From NCBI GenBank assembly GCA_030043595.1, contig JASHXJ010000177.1, positions 1-6,951 on the forward strand: 6,951 nucleotides of DNA. The letters are read 5' to 3'. Origin of the DNA: Trebonia sp. (GTDB lineage: Bacteria; Actinomycetota; Actinomycetes; Streptosporangiales; Streptosporangiaceae). The stretch's first letter is position 1; each line of letters starts with the position of its first letter. The notes beneath the pieces are model-generated. The model saw only the letters and a list, made by a program, of their open reading frames with translations. It searched no databases and was not told the origin of the DNA. Both the position numbers and the translations under genes were made by a program. This document shows positions 1 through 4,984 of this stretch, piece by piece.

Positions 1-831
1 CAGCAGGGCGGCCGGCGCCGCACCCGGCTGCGGCGGGACGGCGGGGGCCGGCCAGACGCCACTGATCGTCGCGGACAACGGAAAAAAGCGGCGGGACCAG
101 GCCTTAGCCGGATCGCCCAGCCCAGCCAGCCGCTCGTAGATCTCGTCAAGACTGTCCGCGCCGAAGTAGTCCCGGGCGGCCGCGGGGGTGCCGAAGAACG
201 CGAGGTGGCCCCCGCTGGCCAGCACCGCCACCTTGTCGCACCGGTCGGCGTCCAGCGGGTTCTGGGTGGTGAGCACCACGGTGGTCCCGTTGTCGCACAG
301 CAGTCGCAGGACCCGCATCAGTTCCACGCCGCGCGCCGGGTCAAGACCCGACGTCGGCTCGTCGAGGAAGAGCAGCCCGGGCCTGGCCAGCAGTTCGGCC
401 GCGATCGAGGCGCGCTTGCGCTCGCCGCCAGACAAGGCGCCTACCGGTGCAGCGGAACGGCCGGACAGGCCGAGCATCCGCAGCACGTCGCCGACGGCGG
501 CGTCCGGGACGCTCGACCGGGGGACCGCCCGCAGCGACGCCGCGTACCGCAGCGCCCTGGCGAGCGGCAGCGGGTGGTGGATCGCGTCGCCTCGGGGGAC
601 GTACCCGATGTTCCCCGGGGTTCGCAGGACCGAGCCGCAGTACGGGGGGCGCAGCCCCGACATGGTGTCAAGCAGCGTTGTCTTGCCCGAACCGCTGGCG
701 CCGATGATGGCGACGAGCTCACCGTGGCCGACCGCTAGCGACACATCCCGCAGGATCGGGTCTCCGGACCGGGCTCGCTGCCCGATTGCGCGCACCTCGA
801 TGGCCTGCTGGAAGAAACCTGCCGGCCGCAC
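1..831 (-). CDS. ABCG/Rv1747-type ABC transporter ATP-binding protein, 3' end outside window (partial)
   Basis: The minus frame is open from 831 to the left edge (277 codons). It encodes an ABC nucleotide-binding domain. Numbered from the GTG at 831, the visible motifs are Walker A GASGSGKTT (44-52), signature LSGGERKR (133-140), Walker B LLFLDEP (153-159) with its catalytic Glu158, and D-loop SGLDP (161-165). The RKR after the signature and the ASGGHLAFFGTP block near 205-215 are typical of ABCG and Rv1747-like exporters, where a C-terminal ABC-2 membrane domain normally follows; that part is not in view. Two key residues are changed: Arg80 stands where the Q-loop Gln is expected (GYVPRGD), and Gln190 where the H-loop His is expected (LTTQNP). 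The GTG at 831 is preferred because the later in-frame GTG at 795 would cut into the first beta strand. A GACAAT hexamer 7 nt upstream fits a leaderless start. Substrate is unknown. The family call is firm; the start is less so. Confidence 0.88.
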   Translation of the reverse strand, partial: MRPAGFFQQAIEVRAIGQRARSGDPILRDVSLAVGHGELVAIIGASGSGKTTLLDTMSGLRPPYCGSVLRTPGNIGYVPRGDAIHHPLPLARALRYAASLRAVPRSSVPDAAVGDVLRMLGLSGRSAAPVGALSGGERKRASIAAELLARPGLLFLDEPTSGLDPARGVELMRVLRLLCDNGTTVVLTTQNPLDADRCDKVAVLASGGHLAFFGTPAAARDYFGADSLDEIYERLAGLGDPAKAWSRRFFPLSATISGVWPAPAVPPQPGAAPAALL

Positions 832-838
832 GAGAACT

Positions 839-844
839 ATTGTC
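839..844 (-). promoter_or_regulatory. candidate -10 (GACAAT) for leaderless ABC ATPase transcript
   Basis: On the minus strand GACAAT lies exactly 7 nt before the GTG at 831. It keeps the A2 and T6 positions of the actinobacterial TANNNT -10 element but lacks T1. No -35 or Shine-Dalgarno is visible. The call rests on spacing shared with other starts in the window and is weak on its own. Confidence 0.25.
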
Positions 845-890
845 GCCGCCGCGCGCGCGTGTCGCCGGGCCGGGCCGGCGGCTGTGTGCC

Positions 891-896
891 AATACT
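891..896 (+). promoter_or_regulatory. candidate -10 (AATACT) just upstream of rmuC
   Basis: AATACT ends 6 nt before the rmuC ATG. It carries A2 and T6 of TANNNT but lacks T1. The only ribosome-binding candidate is a weak GGAC 2 nt from the start, so a leaderless or near-leaderless transcript is plausible. It faces the divergent ABC gene across about 70 bp. Confidence 0.25.
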
Positions 897-902
897 GGAC
901 AC

Positions 903-2090
903 ATGACCGTGTTCGCCTTGCTGGCCGGGGTCGCGATCGGCGTAGTGATCGGATACCTGCTCGCACGCAGCCGACTTGCCGCCGCGCAAGAGCGCGCACG
1001 CGCCGCCGAAGACGCCGCCGCGCTGCTCGAGCGCACGACGCGTGAGAAGACCGCGCTCGCCGAAGGGCAGCTCGCGCAGCGTTTCGACGTCGAGCAGCTG
1101 GTCGGGCCGATGCGCGAGACGCTGGCCCGCGTCGAGCAGCAGCTGCGCGAGTCCGACCTGGCGCGCACGCGCTCGCATGCCGAGCTCGCCGCGCAGGTCG
1201 ACCTCGCCCGGCGCGGCGCAGAACAGCTCCGCGAGCAGACCAGGGCGCTGGTCAGCGCGCTGCGCCGGCCGGAGGCGCGCGGGCGGTGGGGGGAGCTGCA
1301 GCTGCGCCGGGTCGTCGAGCTGGCCGGGATGGCGGACCGCTGTGACTTCGAGGAGCAGGTCGTCACCGAGTCACGGCTGCGGCCCGACATGGTGGTGCGG
1401 CTGGCCGGGGGCAAGAACATCGTCGTGGACTCCAAGGTCTCCCTCGCCGCGTACCTGGAAGCCGCGGAGGCCACCGACGACGAGGTGCGCGCGGACCGGC
1501 TCGGCGCGCACGCGCGGCACCTGCGCGCGCACGTCGACCAGCTCGGCGCCAAGGCGTACTGGAACGCGCTCAAGGAGACGCCGGAATTCGTGATCTTGTT
1601 CATCCCCGGGGAGGCGTTCCTGGCGCCGGCCCTGGAGCACGACCCCGGCCTGCTCGAGCACGCGATCTCGCGCCGGGTGCACATCGCCACGCCGACCACG
1701 CTGGTGTCGATGCTGCGCACGGCGCAGTACGCGTGGCAGCAGCAGGCGCTGTCAGAGAACGCGCGGGTGGTCTTCGACCTCGGGCGGGAACTGTACGAGC
1801 GGCTGTCCGGGCTGGGGCGGCACATGGAGCGGGTCGGCAAGTCGCTGACCGCCGCGGTCGGGGCGTACAACGCGGCCGTGGGGTCGCTGGAGAGCCGGGT
1901 GCTCGTCAGCGCGCGCCGGCTCGCCGAGCTCGGCATCGTGGCGGACGGGCTGCCCGCGCCCGGCGCCGTCACGGACGCCGCCCGGCCGCTGTCCGCGCCG
2001 GAGCTGCTCGCCGCGCAGGCCGAGCTGGACTCCGGTCTTGACGCTATTTACGCAGCTCGCGCGGGAGCTGGAACGACATCCGCTCCTTGA
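903..2090 (+). CDS. rmuC: RmuC family DNA recombination protein
   Basis: 395 aa. RmuC proteins belong to the PD-(D/E)XK nuclease-like superfamily; E. coli RmuC limits recombination at inverted repeats, and its biochemical activity is not well settled. Visible here are an N-terminal membrane segment (about residues 3-21, FALLAGVAIGVVIGYLLA), a charged Ala/Glu/Arg-rich coiled-coil stretch (about 25-118), then the RmuC domain (about 119-345). Domain landmarks are GRWGE (127-131), RPDMVV (160-165), VVDSKVSL (174-181) with the D-x-K pair D176/K178, FIPGEAF (233-239) and ATPTTL (262-267). The tail after about 345 is Ala-rich and probably disordered. ATG 903 is chosen because the membrane segment begins there; an in-frame extension back to 786 would run into the divergent ABC gene and encodes Arg/Pro-rich sequence. 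The last 47 bp overlap the 3' end of ispH on the opposite strand. The product is likely a membrane-anchored cytoplasmic protein. Family assignment is secure. Confidence 0.93.
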   Translation: MTVFALLAGVAIGVVIGYLLARSRLAAAQERARAAEDAAALLERTTREKTALAEGQLAQRFDVEQLVGPMRETLARVEQQLRESDLARTRSHAELAAQVDLARRGAEQLREQTRALVSALRRPEARGRWGELQLRRVVELAGMADRCDFEEQVVTESRLRPDMVVRLAGGKNIVVDSKVSLAAYLEAAEATDDEVRADRLGAHARHLRAHVDQLGAKAYWNALKETPEFVILFIPGEAFLAPALEHDPGLLEHAISRRVHIATPTTLVSMLRTAQYAWQQQALSENARVVFDLGRELYERLSGLGRHMERVGKSLTAAVGAYNAAVGSLESRVLVSARRLAELGIVADGLPAPGAVTDAARPLSAPELLAAQAELDSGLDAIYAARAGAGTTSAP

Positions 2091-2985
2091 CCGCCTCGAC
2101 TTCTTCCACGTCGCTGAACCCGAGCGTGTCGAGCCTGGCGAGCACGCCGGCCACCAGCTCCTCGGGAACGGAGGCCCCGCTGGTGACGCCCACCGTGCAC
2201 GCGCCGTCCAGCCAGCGGTCTTCGATCTCGCCGGCGTCGTCGACCAGGTAGGCGGCGGCCGCCCCGGCGTCCTTCGCCACCTCGACGAGGCGGACGGAGT
2301 TGGATGAGTTCGGCGAGCCGACGACGATCACCACGTCCGCGTCCCTGGCGATGCCCTTGACCGCGGCCTGCCTGTTCTGGGTGGCGTAGCAGATGTCGTC
2401 GCTCGGCGGGTCGATCAGCTGCGGGAAGCGCTCTCGCAGGGCGGCGACCGTCTGCACGGTCTCGTCCACCGACAGGGTCGTCTGTGACAGCCAGACCACC
2501 CTGGCCGGATCGCGCACCTCGACCGTGGCCGCACCCGCGGCGCCGTCGACGAGGCGGACCCGGGCCGGCGCCTCGCCGGTCGTGCCGACGACCTCCTCGT
2601 GCCCCTCGTGGCCGATCAGCAGGATGTCGTAGTCGCTGGTCGCGAACCGCCGCGCCTCGTTGTGCACCTTGGTGACGAGCGGGCAGGTGGCGTCGATGGC
2701 CCGCAGGCCGCGCTTCTCCGCCGCCGCGCGGACCTCGGGCGCGATGCCGTGGGCGGAGAAGACCACGACCCCGCCCTCAGGGACCTCGTCGGTCTCCTCG
2801 ACGAAAACGGCGCCGCGCTTTTCCAGCTCGTTGACCACATGCGTGTTGTGCACGATCTGCTTGCGCACGTACACGGGCGCGCCGAACCGCTCGAGCGCGA
2901 TCTCCACAGCCTGCACGGCACGGTCGACCCCTGCGCAGTAGCCTCGTGGCTTCGCCAGCAGGACCCGGCGGTGGGTCTTCGACAT
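2044..2985 (-). CDS. ispH: 4-hydroxy-3-methylbut-2-enyl diphosphate reductase (IspH/LytB)
   Basis: 313 aa from ATG 2985, close to the 316 aa of E. coli IspH. It catalyses the last MEP-pathway step, reducing HMBPP to IPP and DMAPP with a 4Fe-4S cluster in the cytosol. All three cluster cysteines are present: C17 (PRGYCAGVDRA), C101 (DATCPLVTKVH) and C199 (DDICYATQNRQ). Substrate-site residues also appear: H46 (IVHN), H79 (SAHG), H129 with E131 (IGHEGHEEV), the QTTLSVD block (168-174), NSSNS (226-230) and TSGAS (268-272). ATG 2985 begins MSKTHRRVLLAKPRGYC, as in other actinobacterial IspH, and has TACCAT 7 nt upstream. Alternatives are ATG 2994, which would have neither a Shine-Dalgarno nor a -10, and TTG 3105, which has an excellent Shine-Dalgarno and would add 40 residues. 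The gene converges with rmuC (47-bp overlap) and diverges from the small gene at 3190. The function call is very strong. Confidence 0.97.
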   Translation of the reverse strand: MSKTHRRVLLAKPRGYCAGVDRAVQAVEIALERFGAPVYVRKQIVHNTHVVNELEKRGAVFVEETDEVPEGGVVVFSAHGIAPEVRAAAEKRGLRAIDATCPLVTKVHNEARRFATSDYDILLIGHEGHEEVVGTTGEAPARVRLVDGAAGAATVEVRDPARVVWLSQTTLSVDETVQTVAALRERFPQLIDPPSDDICYATQNRQAAVKGIARDADVVIVVGSPNSSNSVRLVEVAKDAGAAAAYLVDDAGEIEDRWLDGACTVGVTSGASVPEELVAGVLARLDTLGFSDVEEVEAVKERMSFQLPRELRK

Positions 2986-2992
2986 GCCTCCC

Positions 2993-2998
2993 ATGGTA
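2993..2998 (-). promoter_or_regulatory. candidate -10 (TACCAT) for leaderless ispH
   Basis: On the minus strand TACCAT, an exact TANNNT match, is followed by 7 nt (GGGAGGC) and then the ATG at 2985. That spacing would put the transcription start at or next to the A of ATG. GGGAGG in the spacer sits only 1 nt from the ATG, too close to serve as a normal ribosome-binding site, which favours leaderless translation. No -35 match is visible. Confidence 0.4.
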
Positions 2999-3028
2999 GG
3001 CGAGAGCCCCGCCCCGCCCGCCAGACGG

Positions 3029-3045
3029 CCACCGTATATCGGTGG
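3029..3045. promoter_or_regulatory. 17-bp inverted repeat CCACCG-TATAT-CGGTGG (candidate operator)
   Basis: Perfect 6-bp arms flank a TATAT centre in the ispH upstream region. If ispH is transcribed from the A of ATG 2985, this site covers about -44 to -60, a typical activator position. It lies about 145 bp upstream of the divergent small gene. Such a compact dyad with an AT core in GC-rich DNA looks like a dimeric regulator site. No regulator family is claimed. Confidence 0.35.
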
Positions 3046-3079
3046 TTGTCCATAACCCCATGTGTCAGCCAGCTCACAT

Positions 3080-3108
3080 TTGCGTGTCCGGCCGGAACGC
3101 GCCAAGAT
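3080..3108 (+). promoter_or_regulatory. candidate sigma-70-type promoter for the gene at 3190
   Basis: TTGCGT (3080-3085), a 17-nt spacer and CAAGAT (3103-3108) make a recognisable though imperfect -35/-10 pair. Initiation would fall near 3115-3117, giving a leader of about 75 nt before the ATG at 3190. The -10 keeps A2 and T6 of TANNNT but lacks T1. Confidence 0.3.
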
Positions 3109-3116
3109 ACCTCCTT
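3109..3116 (-). promoter_or_regulatory. strong Shine-Dalgarno AAGGAGGT in front of in-frame TTG at 3105
   Basis: On the minus strand AAGGAGGT is followed by ATC and then TTG at 3105-3103, in frame with ispH with no stop between. The GGAGG core is 4 nt from the TTG, slightly short of the best range. It could start a longer IspH (353 aa), or the match could be a by-product of the overlapping palindrome at 3113-3124. The 40 extra codons look unlike known IspH N-termini. Confidence 0.35.
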
Positions 3117-3124
3117 AATTAAGG
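3113..3124. repeat. 12-bp perfect palindrome CCTTAATTAAGG
   Basis: This is a continuous palindrome containing TTAATTAA, a very rare string in GC-rich actinobacterial DNA. It overlaps the predicted start region of the plus-strand promoter at 3080-3108, and its minus strand supplies part of AAGGAGGT. It could be an operator. That role is inferred only from its position. Confidence 0.35.
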
Positions 3125-3131
3125 GCACAAC

Positions 3132-3171
3132 GGACGGGCCCCTTCCTACGGCACACTGGTGGTACCCGTCC
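3132..3171 (+). promoter_or_regulatory. leader stem-loop (GGACGGG / CCCGTCC) before the gene at 3190
   Basis: Perfect 7-bp arms at 3132-3138 and 3165-3171 are separated by 26 nt. The right arm ends 3 nt before the Shine-Dalgarno at 3175-3180. A stem here could modulate access to the ribosome-binding site, but the loop is long and no known riboswitch fold is recognised. Confidence 0.2.
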
Positions 3172-3174
3172 TCC

Positions 3175-3180
3175 GAGGAG
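3175..3180 (+). promoter_or_regulatory. Shine-Dalgarno GAGGAG for the gene at 3190
   Basis: GAGGAG lies 9 nt upstream of ATG 3190 and is the clearest ribosome-binding site of any plus-strand gene here. It supports ATG 3190 over the in-frame GTG at 3184 and over the long upstream extension of the frame, which only shadows ispH. Confidence 0.7.
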
Positions 3181-3189
3181 AGTGTGATT

Positions 3190-3687
3190 ATGCGCGTCCC
3201 GCCAGTTAACGAGCGCGTGAAGGAAGCCCCAGCCCAAGGGCTGCGGGCGGTATTCGCGGGTCTCGGCCAGCTGCTGTCCATCACGGACAAGTTCCGCAAC
3301 AAGTCCGGCGCGGCAGCAGGCGATACCGTCGCTCCTGAAACGGTCGTCGGTGAGACCGCCGCCCCTGAGACCGTCGTCCCCGAGACAGTTGTTCCCGAGA
3401 CGGTTGTCCCCGAGACGGTTGCCCCTGACGAGACGGCGGCCACCGCCGGCGGCCACGTCAAGGTGCTGCCCGCGGAGCCTGCGGCCGCGGAGCCAGCGGC
3501 CGGGCCGGGCGCGGAGCTGCCGCTGCCGAACTACGACAGCCTGACGATCGCGTCGCTGCGCGCCAGGCTCCGTAACCTTTCGGCTGACCAGCTCAGCCAG
3601 CTCATCGAGTACGAGAAGGGCCACGCCGGCCGCGCGGACGTGATCACCATGTTCGAGCGCCGGATCGCCAAGCTCGCCGAGGAGTAA
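3190..3687 (+). CDS. lipid droplet-associated-like protein (Rv1109c family) with PETVV repeats
   Basis: 165 aa. The N-terminal part (about 1-38) contains an amphipathic-looking helix, GLRAVFAGLGQLLSITDKF. A Pro/Glu/Thr/Val repeat follows (44-78), then an Ala/Pro/Glu linker (79-112) and a conserved C-terminal helical module (about 114-163) centred on YDSLTIASLRARLRNLSADQ and ending ERRIAKL. That module matches, as I remember it, the C-terminus of M. tuberculosis Rv1109c (LTLAQLRARL...LLAYE), a family databases name lipid droplet-associated protein. Rv1109c also lies between lytB2 and xseA, so position and sequence agree. The N-terminus is shorter than in Rv1109c (about 212 aa), and membrane or droplet targeting is only inferred. 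Several repeat codons (GTT, ACA, GAA, CCT) are less GC-rich than those of neighbouring genes. There is no signal peptide and no catalytic motif. Molecular function is unknown. Confidence 0.82.
   Translation: MRVPPVNERVKEAPAQGLRAVFAGLGQLLSITDKFRNKSGAAAGDTVAPETVVGETAAPETVVPETVVPETVVPETVAPDETAATAGGHVKVLPAEPAAAEPAAGPGAELPLPNYDSLTIASLRARLRNLSADQLSQLIEYEKGHAGRADVITMFERRIAKLAEE
3319..3423 (+). repeat. seven 15-bp tandem coding units (PETVV-type)
   Basis: In-frame 15-bp units encode GDTVA, PETVV, GETAA, PETVV, PETVV, PETVV and PETVA in register. The middle units (3364-3423) are nearly identical at the DNA level and the outer ones have diverged. This is a minisatellite inside the disordered linker of the small protein and could vary in copy number between strains. 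Confidence 0.85.
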
Positions 3688-3695
3688 CAATCCCG

Positions 3696-3731
3696 GGTGG
3701 ACCGCGGGGCGCAGCCGCCCCGCGGTCCACC
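3696..3731 (+). terminator. 16-bp GC-rich hairpin between the small gene and xseA
   Basis: The left arm (3696-3711) and right arm (3716-3731) are perfectly complementary over 16 bp with a 4-nt CAGC loop. The stem begins 8 nt after the stop of the upstream gene and ends 19 nt before the xseA ATG. No T-run follows, so it is not a classical intrinsic terminator. In GC-rich actinobacteria such tail-less hairpins may terminate, attenuate or protect 3' ends. Confidence 0.6.
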
Positions 3732-3750
3732 GGCATGGTGGGATGGTGGC

Positions 3751-4974
3751 ATGGCCCTAGAGACGTCCGCCGAGGCGCCGGTCCCGGTGCGGACGATCCT
3801 GCAGCTCGTCGGCGGCTGGATCGGACGCCTGGGCAGGGTCTGGGTCGAAGGACAGATCGCCGAGTGCAACAAGCGCGGCGCCGCCGTCTTCGTTACCCTG
3901 CGAGACCCGGTCGCCGCGGTCTCCGTTCAGGTGATCTGCACGCGGCAGGTGTTCGAGGCGGCGAGCCTCGAGCAGGGCGCGCGAGTGGTCGTCTTCGCCA
4001 AGCCCGAGTTCAACGCCACCCGCGGCTCCTTCGCGCTGACCGGCCTGGAGATCCGCGCCGTGGGGACCGGCGAGCTGCTCGCGCGGCTGGACAGGCTGCG
4101 CCGCGCGCTCGCGGCCGAGGGCCTGTTCTCCGCCGAGCGCAAGCGCCCGCTGCCCTTCCTGCCCGCCGTGATCGGCCTGATCTGCGGACGCGAGTCCGCG
4201 GCGGAGCGCGACGTCGTGCAGAACGCGCAGCGCCGCTGGCCGGCCGTCAGGTTCCGGATCGAGCAGACGGCCGTGCAGGGCCCGTACGCGGCCGGAGAGG
4301 TCATCGCCGCGCTGCGGCGCCTCGACGAGGACCGCGACGTGGACGTGATCGTCGTCGCGCGTGGCGGCGGCTCCGTCGAGGACCTGCTTCCGTTCTCCGA
4401 CGAGGACCTGCTCCGCGCGGTGGCGGCCTGCCGGACCCCGGTGGTGAGCGCGATCGGGCACGAGCAGGACACGCCGCTCCTCGACTACGTGGCGGACCTG
4501 CGCGCGTCCACTCCGACCGACGCCGCCAAGCGGATCGTGCCGGACGTCGCCGAGGAGCTCACGCTCGTCACCCAGCTGCGCGACCGGGCGCGCCGCTCGG
4601 TGCTCGGCTGGCTGGACCGCGAGCTGGCATGGCTGGACGCCGTGCGGTCGCGCCCGGCGCTGGCCGACCCGGTGCGCGAGATCGAGCGCCAGGCCGAGCA
4701 GGTCGACGCGCTGGCGCGGCGGGCGCGCCAGTCGCTGGACGCCAGCCTCGCCCGGGCCGGTGACGACATCGCGCACACCCGCGCCCGGCTGCTCGCGCTC
4801 TCCCCCGCCGCGACGCTGCGGCGCGGCTACGCGATCGTGCAGCACGCCGACGCGGCCGTGGTCCGCGCGGCCGCCGACGTCTCCCCGGGGGAACGGCTCA
4901 CCGTCAGGTTCGCCGAGGACCAGCTGACCGTCTGCTCTGCCGCAGCCGGGGCCGGCGACGGCGATCACGAGTAG
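3751..4974 (+). CDS. xseA: exodeoxyribonuclease VII large subunit
   Basis: 407 aa, shorter than E. coli XseA (about 456). It is the catalytic subunit of ExoVII, which degrades single-stranded DNA from both ends to oligonucleotides during repair. An N-terminal OB-fold region (about 10-105) includes VWVEGQIAECN (30-40) and FVTLRD (47-52). The catalytic domain carries the family hallmarks ARGGGSVEDLLPFSDEDLLR (203-222), SAIGHEQDTPLLDYVADLRA (233-252) and STPTDAAK (253-260), so it looks active. A long helical, coiled-coil-like segment (about 265-345) precedes the C-terminal LRRGYAIV (356-363). ATG 3751 gives the usual MALE...APVPVR start; the in-frame GTG at 3697 lies inside the hairpin and is rejected. 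The ribosome-binding site is weak (GGTGG) and no -10 is obvious, so the gene may depend on read-through past the hairpin. xseB follows after 10 bp. The identification is secure. Confidence 0.96.
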   Translation: MALETSAEAPVPVRTILQLVGGWIGRLGRVWVEGQIAECNKRGAAVFVTLRDPVAAVSVQVICTRQVFEAASLEQGARVVVFAKPEFNATRGSFALTGLEIRAVGTGELLARLDRLRRALAAEGLFSAERKRPLPFLPAVIGLICGRESAAERDVVQNAQRRWPAVRFRIEQTAVQGPYAAGEVIAALRRLDEDRDVDVIVVARGGGSVEDLLPFSDEDLLRAVAACRTPVVSAIGHEQDTPLLDYVADLRASTPTDAAKRIVPDVAEELTLVTQLRDRARRSVLGWLDRELAWLDAVRSRPALADPVREIERQAEQVDALARRARQSLDASLARAGDDIAHTRARLLALSPAATLRRGYAIVQHADAAVVRAAADVSPGERLTVRFAEDQLTVCSAAAGAGDGDHE

Positions 4975-4977
4975 GAT
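4972..4977 (+). promoter_or_regulatory. TAGGAT: candidate -10 and Shine-Dalgarno for xseB, overlapping the xseA stop
   Basis: The hexamer contains the xseA stop codon TAG, matches TANNNT exactly and ends 7 nt before the xseB GTG. Its AGGA can also pair with 16S rRNA at normal spacing. It may therefore give a leaderless xseB transcript, act as the ribosome-binding site on a bicistronic mRNA, or do both. Confidence 0.4.
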
Positions 4978-4984
4978 CGATTTC

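Noticed and set aside
241..315. GlpX motif DPIDGTRL first looked like loss of a catalytic Thr (reported here at the equivalent glpX codons 109-116, nucleotides 6236-6259)
   Set aside because: The conserved Thr is the one in DPIDGT (Thr114) and is present. Arg at the next position also occurs in E. coli GlpX as I remember it. The coordinates of this entry do not matter to the conclusion.
845..882. GCCGCC...GGCGGC arms between the ABC gene and rmuC
   Set aside because: Only 6 bp with a 26-nt loop in a region that is almost all G and C; such matches are expected by chance.
719..1972. 417-codon minus-strand frame opposite rmuC
   Set aside because: Ser/Arg/Ala-rich shadow of the rmuC coding sequence. 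It also overlaps the true ABC ATPase frame, which carries the real motifs.
3111..3180. Possible pairing of CTCCT (3111-3115) with AGGAG (3176-3180) to hide the Shine-Dalgarno of the small gene
   Set aside because: The predicted transcription start near 3115-3117 would leave CTCCT out of the mRNA, and a 5-bp match is common by chance.
2599..3189. Long N-terminal extension of the small gene's frame back to 2599
   Set aside because: The stretch lies opposite conserved ispH codons. ATG 3190 has a good Shine-Dalgarno, and the extension has no family similarity.
3757..4968. 403-codon minus-strand frame opposite xseA
   Set aside because: No recognisable motif and biased composition. It mirrors the GC-rich codon pattern of xseA.
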